DNA of 5,900 nucleotides, from NCBI GenBank assembly GCA_017400415.1, contig JAFPTE010000077.1, positions 1 to 5,900 on the forward strand, read 5' to 3'. The notes beneath the pieces were generated by a model. It was given only the letters and a program-made list of their open reading frames with translations, was not told where the DNA came from and searched no databases. Positions 1-5,900 of this stretch are shown piece after piece. Both the position numbers and the translations under genes were made by a program. Within the stretch, counting starts at the first letter, position 1, and each line of letters opens with the position of its first letter. Origin of the DNA: Oscillospiraceae bacterium. Its GTDB lineage: Bacteria > Bacillota > Clostridia > Oscillospirales > Oscillospiraceae.

Positions 1-3000
1 TATCACAATTCACGGCTCCCTGAGTACCGCACGCCCTTCGGTGCCTCCCCCTGCGGGGAGGAGATAACCCTTTCCGTGGACGTGTGGGACGCACCGGGAG
101 CCTCCTGCCGCCTGAGGACCTGGGTGGACGGCCGTGGGGAGAGCTTTTACAGCATGACCCCCTCCCCCGTTGACGGCCGCACCCGCTTCACGGCGGTCAT
201 ACGTCCGGAGGAGGCCTGCCTTCTCTGGTACACCTTCATCATCGACACGGGCTATTCCTCCGTGACCTACGGGGCAAAGCAGGGCACCGTGGGCGGCGAG
301 GGTGTTCTCTACTACGGTTGGGAGACGAGCTCCTTTCAGATCACCGTCTATAAGCCCAGAGCCGTGCCGGAGTGGTACAAAAACGGCATAGTCTACCAGA
401 TTTTCCCGGACCGCTACAACCGGGACGCCAAGTGGAAGCATAGAGCCGAGAAGGCTCTGAAGGGCCACGCAAACGGACCCCGGCGCACCCTTGCGGAGAG
501 CTGGGACAAGCCCGTCCGCTACGAGAAAAACGAGGAAGGCCGGGTTGTCAGCTGGGAGTTCTACGGCGGCTCCCTGAAGGGCATTGAGGAAAAGCTGCCT
601 CACCTCAAGGAGCTGGGCATAACCGTTCTGTACCTGAACCCCATCTTCGAGGCCGCCTCCAACCACCGGTACGACACCGGCGACTTCACGAAAATCGACC
701 CCATGCTGGGCACGGAGAAGGACTTCAGGGACCTGTGCAGCAGGGCCCATGAGCTGGGCATCCACATCATCCTGGACGGGGTCTTCAACCACACGGGCTG
801 CGACAGCGTTTATTTCAACAAATACGGCAACTACGATTCCGTAGGCGCCTTCCAGTCCGAGCAGAGCCCCTACCGGAGCTGGTACCGCTGGAATGAGGAC
901 GGCACCTACGGCTGCTGGTGGGGCGTGGACGACCTGCCGGACATCATTGAGGAGACTCCCAGCTACCAGAGCTTCATCACCGAGGGCAGGGACTCCATCG
1001 TCCGCCGGTGGCTCCGGGCAGGAGCTGACGGCTGGCGGCTGGACGTGGCCGACGAGCTGCCGGACTCCTTCATCGAGAAGATAAAGGACGCAGTTATTGA
1101 GGAAAAGGGCGGCCAGGGCCTGCTTCTGGGGGAGGTCTGGGAGGACGCCTCCAACAAGATAAGCTATTCCCAGCTCCGGAAATACCTCCAGGGCAGTGAG
1201 CTGGACTCCGTTATGAACTACCCCCTGCGGGACGCCGTCAGCCGCTTCATTCTGGGCAAAATACCTGCCTGGGAGGTCAGCGAGTGCGTCACAGCCCTAC
1301 GGGAGAACTACCCCAGAGAGGCCTTCTACTCCACCCTTAACCTTATGGGCAGCCACGACCGGGCCCGGCTCATGACCATTCTGGGGGGCGCCCCGGAGCC
1401 GGAGTACCTGAGCGAGGAGGGCAAGGCCCTCTATAAGCTGACCGAGGAGCAGCGGGGCCTGGCCAAGGGGCGGCTCTGGCTCATGGAGCTCCTGCAGATG
1501 ACCTTCCCCGGCGTACCCTGCGTCTATTACGGGGATGAGGCCGGTCTGGAGGGCTACACGGACCCCTATAACCGCTCCACCTACCCCTGGGGCCATGAGG
1601 ACGGGGACTGCAGGACCATGCTCCGCAACTGCATCGCTTTGCGGAAAAGCTTCTCCACCCTGGTTGACGGGGATTTCGAGCCCTTCTCCTGGGGTGCGGA
1701 CGTCTTCGGCTATCACCGAAAAAAGGACGGCGAGGTCATCACCGTCATGATAAACCGCTCCCTCTCCCGGGAGGTGGAGGTCACGATTCCCGCCTTCACG
1801 GATACTTACGCCGAGCTCATCGGCAATCTGCCCATTCAGAAAAAGGACGGGTCCCTGACCCTGAAGCTGCGGCAGCTTGGCAGTGCGGTTATACACTTCA
1901 CATCCCCCGAGAAGGCCATTGCGGCCCCTATGGAGGAGGGCACCGGCGTTCTGTGCCACGTGACCAGCCTGCCCAGCGCCGGCAAGAGGGGCACCATCGG
2001 CAAAAGCGCCCTGGAGTTCATCGACATGCTCTCGGACTGCGGCCAGAAATACTGGCAGATTCTGCCCCTGAATCCCACGGACTCCTACGGCTCCCCCTAC
2101 GCCGGGGCCTCCGCCTTTGCGGGGAACACGGACCTTCTGGGCCTTTCCGAGAAGGAGCTCCGGGCGAGGTTTTCAAAATTCACCCCCAGCCGGGAGTATG
2201 AGGACTTCTGCAGGGCCCATGAGGAGTGGCTCCTCCCCTACGCCATGTTCTGCGCCGTCCGGGAAAAATACGGCGACGACCGGACAAGGTGGCCCGGAGA
2301 CGCCGTAAAATACAGCCCGGACCTCTACAAGAATAAGGAGCTGGCCTCTGAGGCCGCTTATTACCGCTTCACCCAGTTCCTCTTTGAGGCGCAGTGGCAG
2401 AAGGTCCGGGACCACGCTCGGCAGAAGGGCATCCGCATAATCGGCGATATGCCCATGTACGTCTCCTCCTTCTCCTCGGACTTCTGGGCCTCGCCGGAGA
2501 TGTTCGCCGTGGACGCCGACGGGCGCAGCGCCCTGGTGGCCGGTGTGCCCCCTGACTACTTCTGCAAGGACGGCCAGCTCTGGGGCAACCCCATCTACAA
2601 CTGGGACTACATGAAAAAAACCGGCTACAAATGGTGGATCCGCCGGTTCCGCCGGGCCTTCGACCTTTACGATACGGTGCGGCTGGACCACTTCCGGGGC
2701 TTTGAGAGCTACTGGGCCATCCCCGCCGGGGACAAGGCCGTGAACGGCCGCTGGGTCTTCGGCCCCGGCATGGACCTGTTCAATGCGGTTTACAGGGAGC
2801 TGGGCCCCCTCCGTGCCATTGCGGAGGACCTGGGCTTCATCACCCCCGCCGTGAACGCCCTCATCTCCCAGACGGGCATGATGGGCATCGACCCGGCCCA
2901 GTTCTATGACGGAGACGTGACCAGGGGCTACGTGCCCAAGAACAAGGTGGTCTACCCGGGCACCCACGATAACCCCACCCTCATCGGCTGGTGCAGCGAG

Positions 3001-3240
3001 TATTACCCGGACCGTGACCCCGTTGAGACTGCGGACCTTATACTGAAAAACATCTACTCCTCCGGCGCAAGGGTCATCATCACCCCCCTGCAGGACCTGC
3101 TCCGTCTGGGAGACGAGGCCCGCATGAACAGCCCCGGCACCACGGAGCACAACTGGTGCTGGCACGCCCGGGAAGAAGACAGAAACAAAGCGGCTCAGAG
3201 GCTCAGGGAGCTTGCCGCATATATAAAAAGGAGTGTATGA
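1..3240 (+). CDS. malQ: GH13 amylase/neopullulanase-like and GH77 4-alpha-glucanotransferase fusion, 5' end outside window
   Basis: Probably a cytoplasmic alpha-glucan enzyme that hydrolyses maltodextrin or glycogen-type chains (GH13) and transfers glucan segments between chains (GH77). The frame is open from base 1; 1079 residues are visible. Residues 1-122 resemble the N-terminal beta domain of neopullulanases, including HNSRLPEYRTPFGA at 2-15, so the GTG at 76 is not the start. The GH13 barrel begins near residue 123 (WYKNGIVYQIFPDRYN). Its regions are DGVFNH (Asp259), GWRLDVADE (nucleophile Asp348), GEVWE (acid/base Glu378) and GSHD (Asp453). A beta-sandwich follows to about 640. GH77 runs from about 644 to the end: VRLDHFRGFE (nucleophile Asp896), AEDLG (acid/base Glu942), GTHDN (Asp990). 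Both triads are intact. The GH77 part, about 435 residues, is shorter than the usual roughly 500. A signal peptide cannot be judged because the start is unseen. The family call is firm; substrate preference is inference. Confidence 0.93.
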   Translation, partial: YHNSRLPEYRTPFGASPCGEEITLSVDVWDAPGASCRLRTWVDGRGESFYSMTPSPVDGRTRFTAVIRPEEACLLWYTFIIDTGYSSVTYGAKQGTVGGEGVLYYGWETSSFQITVYKPRAVPEWYKNGIVYQIFPDRYNRDAKWKHRAEKALKGHANGPRRTLAESWDKPVRYEKNEEGRVVSWEFYGGSLKGIEEKLPHLKELGITVLYLNPIFEAASNHRYDTGDFTKIDPMLGTEKDFRDLCSRAHELGIHIILDGVFNHTGCDSVYFNKYGNYDSVGAFQSEQSPYRSWYRWNEDGTYGCWWGVDDLPDIIEETPSYQSFITEGRDSIVRRWLRAGADGWRLDVADELPDSFIEKIKDAVIEEKGGQGLLLGEVWEDASNKISYSQLRKYLQGSELDSVMNYPLRDAVSRFILGKIPAWEVSECVTALRENYPREAFYSTLNLMGSHDRARLMTILGGAPEPEYLSEEGKALYKLTEEQRGLAKGRLWLMELLQMTFPGVPCVYYGDEAGLEGYTDPYNRSTYPWGHEDGDCRTMLRNCIALRKSFSTLVDGDFEPFSWGADVFGYHRKKDGEVITVMINRSLSREVEVTIPAFTDTYAELIGNLPIQKKDGSLTLKLRQLGSAVIHFTSPEKAIAAPMEEGTGVLCHVTSLPSAGKRGTIGKSALEFIDMLSDCGQKYWQILPLNPTDSYGSPYAGASAFAGNTDLLGLSEKELRARFSKFTPSREYEDFCRAHEEWLLPYAMFCAVREKYGDDRTRWPGDAVKYSPDLYKNKELASEAAYYRFTQFLFEAQWQKVRDHARQKGIRIIGDMPMYVSSFSSDFWASPEMFAVDADGRSALVAGVPPDYFCKDGQLWGNPIYNWDYMKKTGYKWWIRRFRRAFDLYDTVRLDHFRGFESYWAIPAGDKAVNGRWVFGPGMDLFNAVYRELGPLRAIAEDLGFITPAVNALISQTGMMGIDPAQFYDGDVTRGYVPKNKVVYPGTHDNPTLIGWCSEYYPDRDPVETADLILKNIYSSGARVIITPLQDLLRLGDEARMNSPGTTEHNWCWHAREEDRNKAAQRLRELAAYIKRSV
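3228..3233 (+). promoter_or_regulatory. Ribosome binding site of pgi
   Basis: AAGGAG lies inside the last codons of the fusion gene, 10 bases before the ATG at 3244. It decides the start. A nearer ATG at 3237, overlapping the upstream stop as ATGA, is only 3 bases from this site and opens a different frame with no Pgi similarity. Confidence 0.8.
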
Positions 3241-3243
3241 ATT

Positions 3244-4803
3244 ATGGAAAGCCTGAAGAATTCCCTTTTCTATGCCCCCTCCACCGGCTTTATGCTGGAC
3301 TACTCCGGCATGGGCCTGGATTGGGCCTACCTGGCCTCCATGGACGGCAAAATCAAGGCCGCCCTGGAGGGAATGCACCAGCTGGACGCCGGCGCAGTTG
3401 TAAACGTTGACGAGAAGCGCATGGTGGGCCACTACTGGCTCCGTGCCCCCGAGAAGGCCCCCACTCCCGCCCTCACCGCCGAAATTCAGGAGTGCCTGGC
3501 CCGCATCAAGGCCTTCGCCGCCGCAGTGCACGAGGGCAGGATCCTCTCCGGCACCGGTGAGAAGTTCAAGAATGTTATCGTTGCCGGCATCGGCGGCTCC
3601 TCCCTGGGCCCCGTCTTTGTGGACAAGGCACTGAAGACCCCCCAGGACAAGATGACCCTTTACTTCATGGACAACACGGACCCGGAGGGCATGGACAACG
3701 TCTTTGAGGCCGTTCTGCCCGAGCTGAGCCGCACCCTGACCATCGTCATCTCCAAGTCCGGCGGCACCATCGAGACCCGCAACTGCATGGAGGAGGCCAA
3801 GGCCTTCTACAGGAAAAACGGCCTTAACTTCGCCAAGTTCGCCGTCTGCGTCACCGGCACGGGCTCCAAGCTCTACAACGTGGCCAAGGGCGAGGGCTGG
3901 ATCGACATCTTCCCCATGTGGGACTGGGTCGGCGGCCGCACCTCCGTCATGAGCGCCGTGGGCCTGCTGCCCCTGGCTCTGAAGGGCATGGACATTGACT
4001 CCTTCCTGAAGGGCGCAGCCGATATGGACGAGCTGGACCGCTGCGACGAGGTCATGAATAACCCCGCCGCCATCATGGCCCTCAGCTGGTACCGCTGCAC
4101 CGGCGGCATGGGCGGCGAGACCATGGTTGTCCTGCCCTACAAGGACAGACTGGACCTGTTTGCCAAGTATCTGCAGCAGCTCTGCATGGAGAGCCTGGGC
4201 AAGGAGCTTGACCTGCTGGGCAACACCGTGCACCAGGGTCTGGCCGTTCTGGGCAACAAGGGCACCAGCGACCAGCACAGCTACGTTCAGCAGCTTGTGG
4301 GCGGCCCCGCCAACATCTTCGTGGTCTTCGTCCAGGTTCTGAAGGACCGTCAGGGCCCCTCCGAAATCGTGGGCGAGGGCAGCACCTCCGGCGACTATCT
4401 GAACGCCTTCATGCTGGGCACCAAGAAGGCCCTGGAGAGCCACGGCAAGCGCACCATGACTCTGACCGTTCCCCAGGTGGACGCCTACAACGTGGGCCAG
4501 CTCATCGCCGTCTTTGAGCGTGCCGTGGGTATCTACGGCTGCCTCATCGGCATAAACGCCTATCACCAGCCCGCCGTGGAGTTCGGCAAGAAGGCCGCCG
4601 GCGGACTTATCGAGGCCAAGAACAAGGCCGTGGAGGCCCTTAAGAGCCAGGGCGTTCCCATGACCGCCGCCCAGCTGGCCGCCCTTATCGGCGAGAAGGA
4701 GGACGATATCTTCCGTCTCATGCTCCACGCCGCAAATAACGACCCGGCCATCGCCCTCTTCCCCGCCAGGGACCTGACCGAGAGCCTCTTCTGGGCAAGA
4801 TAA
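3244..4803 (+). CDS. pgi: Glucose-6-phosphate isomerase, plant/cyanobacterial long type
   Basis: Cytoplasmic enzyme that interconverts glucose 6-phosphate and fructose 6-phosphate in glycolysis and gluconeogenesis. The 519 residues carry two SIS sugar-phosphate domains. Visible motifs are the phosphate loop IGGSSLGP (116-123), SKSGGTIETRN (170-180), WDWVGGRTSVMSAVG (226-240, with Arg232), MESLGKE (315-321, catalytic Glu316), TSDQHSY (341-347, ring-opening His345) and NAYHQPAVEFGKK (438-450, Lys449). All expected catalytic residues are present. MESLGKE and NAYHQP match my recollection of plastid and cyanobacterial Pgi better than the roughly 450-residue form of Bacillus. The start three bases after the upstream stop is set by AAGGAG at 3228, and a terminator follows the stop. 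Arg codons are CGC or CGT in 12 of 17 cases with no CGG, whereas the upstream gene uses CGG often, which suggests high expression. Function is nearly certain; subfamily is inference. Confidence 0.97.
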   Translation: MESLKNSLFYAPSTGFMLDYSGMGLDWAYLASMDGKIKAALEGMHQLDAGAVVNVDEKRMVGHYWLRAPEKAPTPALTAEIQECLARIKAFAAAVHEGRILSGTGEKFKNVIVAGIGGSSLGPVFVDKALKTPQDKMTLYFMDNTDPEGMDNVFEAVLPELSRTLTIVISKSGGTIETRNCMEEAKAFYRKNGLNFAKFAVCVTGTGSKLYNVAKGEGWIDIFPMWDWVGGRTSVMSAVGLLPLALKGMDIDSFLKGAADMDELDRCDEVMNNPAAIMALSWYRCTGGMGGETMVVLPYKDRLDLFAKYLQQLCMESLGKELDLLGNTVHQGLAVLGNKGTSDQHSYVQQLVGGPANIFVVFVQVLKDRQGPSEIVGEGSTSGDYLNAFMLGTKKALESHGKRTMTLTVPQVDAYNVGQLIAVFERAVGIYGCLIGINAYHQPAVEFGKKAAGGLIEAKNKAVEALKSQGVPMTAAQLAALIGEKEDDIFRLMLHAANNDPAIALFPARDLTESLFWAR

Positions 4804-4837
4804 AAAAAGTCAGGGCAAAGCCGCCGGCTCTGCCCTG
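4802..4837 (-). terminator. Intrinsic terminator of the leftward zinc-ribbon gene
   Basis: CAGGGCA (4811-4817) pairs with TGCCCTG (4831-4837). Inside it, AGCC (4819-4822) pairs with GGCT (4826-4829) around a three-base loop, with one A/C mismatch between the two stems. Seven A at 4802-4808 read as a T-run on the minus strand just after the stem, so the unit is oriented for leftward transcription. No T-run follows on the plus strand. It sits beyond the pgi terminator as seen from the minus-strand gene. Confidence 0.8.
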
Positions 4838-4851
4838 AACCAAATACGACA

Positions 4852-4889
4852 GCCGCCCCGGTTTATGCGAACCGAGGCGGCGTTTTTTT
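4852..4889 (+). terminator. Intrinsic terminator of pgi (operon end)
   Basis: GCCGCC (4852-4857) pairs with GGCGGC (4876-4881), and CGGTT (4859-4863) pairs with AACCG (4870-4874). There is one C/A mismatch between the stems and a six-base loop. Seven T follow at 4883-4889. This is a classic rho-independent terminator for rightward transcription, starting 48 bases after the pgi stop. Its T-run overlaps the stop codon (4888-4890) of the convergent gene. Confidence 0.9.
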
Positions 4890-5532
4890 ACTTTGCTTTT
4901 TTGTTCTTCCGGTTTGTGAAAATGGCGCTGACGGTGGCGATGATGCCGAAGATATAGGCAAAGACCAGGTCGCCCATGACCGGCTCCTTAATCTCCGGAT
5001 CCTTCAGAAACTCCGGCGTGGCCTTCACTGCGTCGAAGAAGTTTATATCGTACTCCGCCTTTAAGGCGTCATAGACAACGTAAGAGATGCACAGATACTG
5101 AGCCAGGGCAATCATCACCAGCATGACGATGAAGGAGATGACAACCCCCAGGGTGGAGCCCTGCCTGTTGCCGGAGAAAAGGCCGTAGCCGAAGTTAGCC
5201 AGGACAAAGGTCACCAGGCCGCAGACCCCGGCGATTATATTGAGCTGATACAGAATAAAGTAGATGCCCGCCCCCAGCAAGCCGAAGAGCAGAGCGCCTA
5301 CGGTCCCGGCTATGACGTTCTCCGCAGGCTTTACCTCCGGAGCGGCGTGGGTGCCGGAGCTCTGGCTGTTCACCGTCTGTCCGTTAAGGACCGTGCCCAC
5401 CGGCGGCGTTTCGGGAAGGCCGTTTTCATCCACATACTCTATCTGCAGGTCCGGAGAGCCGCAGTTTGTGCAGAATTTGTACTGCTCGGCAAGGATGCTG
5501 CCGCAGTGACTGCATTTCTTTACTATTGCCAT
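4888..5532 (-). CDS. Zinc-ribbon protein with four predicted membrane segments, function unknown
   Basis: I do not recognise a named function. From the ATG at 5532 it has 214 residues. Cys7-x2-Cys10 and Cys21-x2-Cys24, each CxxC followed by Gly, form a short zinc ribbon. Residues 26-72 are polar, rich in Ser, Pro, Thr and Gly, probably a flexible linker. Hydrophobic segments lie at about 74-96, 99-119, 127-153 and 187-205. An acidic stretch (154-186) sits between the last two, and the tail is basic (RKNKKAK). Charge placement fits both ends in the cytoplasm, so the ribbon faces inside. An in-frame TTG at 5550 is possible, but the ATG has AGGGG 8 bases upstream and gives a start just before the ribbon. 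It is a monocistronic, convergent neighbour of pgi with its own promoter and terminator. Proteins of this layout are common in Bacillota and mostly uncharacterised; a zinc-dependent sensor or assembly role would be a guess. Confidence 0.88.
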   Translation of the reverse strand: MAIVKKCSHCGSILAEQYKFCTNCGSPDLQIEYVDENGLPETPPVGTVLNGQTVNSQSSGTHAAPEVKPAENVIAGTVGALLFGLLGAGIYFILYQLNIIAGVCGLVTFVLANFGYGLFSGNRQGSTLGVVISFIVMLVMIALAQYLCISYVVYDALKAEYDINFFDAVKATPEFLKDPEIKEPVMGDLVFAYIFGIIATVSAIFTNRKNKKAK

Positions 5533-5540
5533 TAATACTG

Positions 5541-5545
5541 CCCCT
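5541..5545 (-). promoter_or_regulatory. Ribosome binding site of the zinc-ribbon gene
   Basis: AGGGG on the minus strand lies 8 bases before the ATG at 5532. It favours that ATG over the in-frame TTG at 5550, which would lie upstream of this site and has no purine-rich sequence at suitable distance. Confidence 0.7.
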
Positions 5546-5592
5546 ATCAAGCGGTTTTTTGGAAAAAAGTGCCAGAAACCGGGTTCTTTAAT

Positions 5593-5622
5593 AATATATC
5601 ACAACGCATATCCCTTTGTCAA
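5593..5622 (-). promoter_or_regulatory. Sigma-A-type promoter of the zinc-ribbon gene
   Basis: On the minus strand a perfect TTGACA -35 box (5622-5617) is followed, after 18 bases, by TATATT (5598-5593) as -10. The -10 is preceded by TG and one base (5601-5599), an extended -10. Transcription would begin near 5586 and give a leader of about 54 bases. This is the best promoter in the window and suggests constitutive or strong housekeeping transcription; no clear operator is visible around it. Confidence 0.75.
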
Positions 5623-5660
5623 CCTTTAGAGAGTTTGTCGCATTTTTTGTACCGATTATC

Positions 5661-5669
5661 TGTTATTCT
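5661..5669 (+). promoter_or_regulatory. Candidate extended -10 promoter for the right-hand membrane gene
   Basis: TGTTATTCT gives TG, one base, then TATTCT as a possible -10 (5664-5669) on the plus strand. The T-rich stretch at 5643-5648 would have to serve as a poor -35; TTGTCG at 5635-5640 is 23 bases away, too far. A start near 5676 would place the GC-rich hairpin at the very beginning of the transcript. The position between two divergent genes makes a promoter here necessary, but the exact box is uncertain. Confidence 0.4.
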
Positions 5670-5671
5670 TA

Positions 5672-5700
5672 TCCCGTCAAGGGGGCCGGAGCCCCCGGGA
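5672..5700 (+). other. GC-rich hairpin immediately before a ribosome binding site
   Basis: GGGGGC (5681-5686) pairs with GCCCCC (5691-5696) around the loop CGGA. An alternative longer fold pairs TCCCG (5672-5676) with CGGGA (5696-5700) and GGGGC with GCCCC, leaving TCAAG bulged. It ends one base before the AGGGAG ribosome binding site of the following gene and lacks a T-run, so it is not a terminator. It may stabilise the message, modulate initiation, or be a protein-binding inverted repeat; the sequence does not decide. Confidence 0.55.
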
Positions 5701-5706
5701 AGGGAG
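5701..5706 (+). promoter_or_regulatory. Ribosome binding site of the right-edge membrane gene
   Basis: AGGGAG with an A/T-rich 8-base spacer (GATAATAA-like) before the ATG at 5715. This spacing is optimal and is the main argument that the short, truncated frame after it is a real gene. Confidence 0.75.
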
Positions 5707-5714
5707 ATAATAAA

Positions 5715-5900
5715 ATGGAAGCATTCGCATTGCAGGTGTTCGCCGTGCTTATGGCGCTTGGCATTATTCTGGCAGCCCTTGTGCTCCTGTGGGAAGACGA
5801 CGCCTGCCGGGAGTTTATAAAAAAGCTCCTCATATTTCTGGCCATGGTCCCGGTGATTCTTATTTCCGCAATCTGGCAGCACCAGGCAGAGATATTCAAA
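5715..5900 (+). CDS. Small membrane protein, 3' end outside window
   Basis: Function not recognised. From the ATG at 5715, 62 residues are visible with no stop before the window edge. The sequence begins MEAFALQVFAVLMALGII. Residues about 4-25 form one hydrophobic segment. A charged stretch follows (WEDDACREFIKK, 26-37), then a second hydrophobic segment (about 38-54) and a polar end (WQHQAEIFK). There is no signal-peptidase-like site, so the first segment is probably a membrane anchor. AGGGAG lies 8 bases upstream of the start. Other frames across this stretch lack a ribosome binding site and have no membrane or domain pattern. It diverges from the zinc-ribbon gene, sharing the 182-base intergenic region. 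Whether it is a complete small protein or the start of a larger membrane protein cannot be seen. Confidence 0.7.
   Translation, partial: MEAFALQVFAVLMALGIILAALVLLWEDDACREFIKKLLIFLAMVPVILISAIWQHQAEIFK

Noticed and set aside
76..78. GTG at 76 as the start of the fusion enzyme.
   Set aside because: The frame is open to base 1 and residues 2-15 fit the conserved neopullulanase N-domain motif. The GGGGAGGAG sequence at 55-63 is about 12 bases away and lies in coding sequence.
1930..1932. ATG at the GH77 boundary as an internal, separate malQ start.
   Set aside because: The nearest purine-rich sequence (around 1909-1915) is about 14 bases away and weak, and the frame is continuous through the junction. 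An internal start cannot be excluded, but nothing in the sequence supports it strongly.
3156..3410. Small frame overlapping the gene junction, including the ATG at 3237.
   Set aside because: It is a shifted-frame shadow of the two genes; the ribosome binding site spacing fits the ATG at 3244, and only that frame has Pgi motifs.
2173..4728. An 851-codon open frame on the minus strand across both enzyme genes.
   Set aside because: It is codon-aligned with the two plus-strand genes, so its stops would need sense codons TTA, CTA or TCA, which these GC-rich genes hardly use; it ends exactly at a sense TCA (2173-2175). The product is Gly/Ala/Val/His-rich with no domain pattern and spans two unrelated genes. 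The long minus frames at 10-792 and 1297-1959 have the same explanation.
5555..5568. TTTTTT-GG-AAAAAA inverted repeat in the leader of the zinc-ribbon gene.
   Set aside because: The two-base centre cannot close a stable hairpin and there is no GC stem, so it is neither a terminator nor a supported operator.
5569..5882. Overlapping short frames on both strands at the right end.
   Set aside because: None has a suitable ribosome binding site; the plus frame from 5569 crosses the minus-strand promoter and the hairpin, and the others oppose the well-signalled gene at 5715.

Overview
The window comes from a GC-rich member of the Bacillota, most likely a clostridial gut-type bacterium. The evidence is strong AGGAG-type ribosome binding sites, intrinsic terminators with T-runs, a sigma-A-like promoter and a clostridial-style glucan enzyme. 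No taxon can be named from the sequence alone.

Layout. (1) Positions 1-3240, plus strand: a large enzyme already open at the left edge. It joins a neopullulanase/alpha-amylase-type GH13 module to a GH77 4-alpha-glucanotransferase (MalQ) module in one uninterrupted frame. (2) Positions 3244-4803, plus strand: glucose-6-phosphate isomerase (pgi), three bases after the previous stop and with its own ribosome binding site, so very probably in the same operon. It looks like the plant/cyanobacterial long type rather than the shorter type of many Bacillota. (3) Positions 4804-4890: two interleaved, oppositely directed intrinsic terminators that separate pgi from the convergent next gene. (4) Positions 4888-5532, minus strand: a protein with an N-terminal zinc ribbon and four predicted membrane segments, function unknown, with a very good promoter. 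(5) Positions 5533-5714: a divergent intergenic region with the minus-strand promoter, a weaker candidate plus-strand promoter and a GC-rich hairpin next to a ribosome binding site. (6) Positions 5715-5900, plus strand: the start of a small membrane protein that runs off the right edge.

How the genes fit together. The fusion enzyme can cut and rearrange alpha-1,4 (and perhaps alpha-1,6) glucans. Its glucose or maltodextrin products, after phosphorylation elsewhere, give glucose 6-phosphate, which Pgi converts to fructose 6-phosphate for glycolysis. The two right-hand genes have separate transcription signals and no visible link to sugar metabolism. I see no mobile element, CRISPR array, RNA gene or defence system. 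The less ordinary points are the compact GH77 half of the fusion, the plant-type Pgi, the interlocked terminators and the two uncharacterised membrane proteins.
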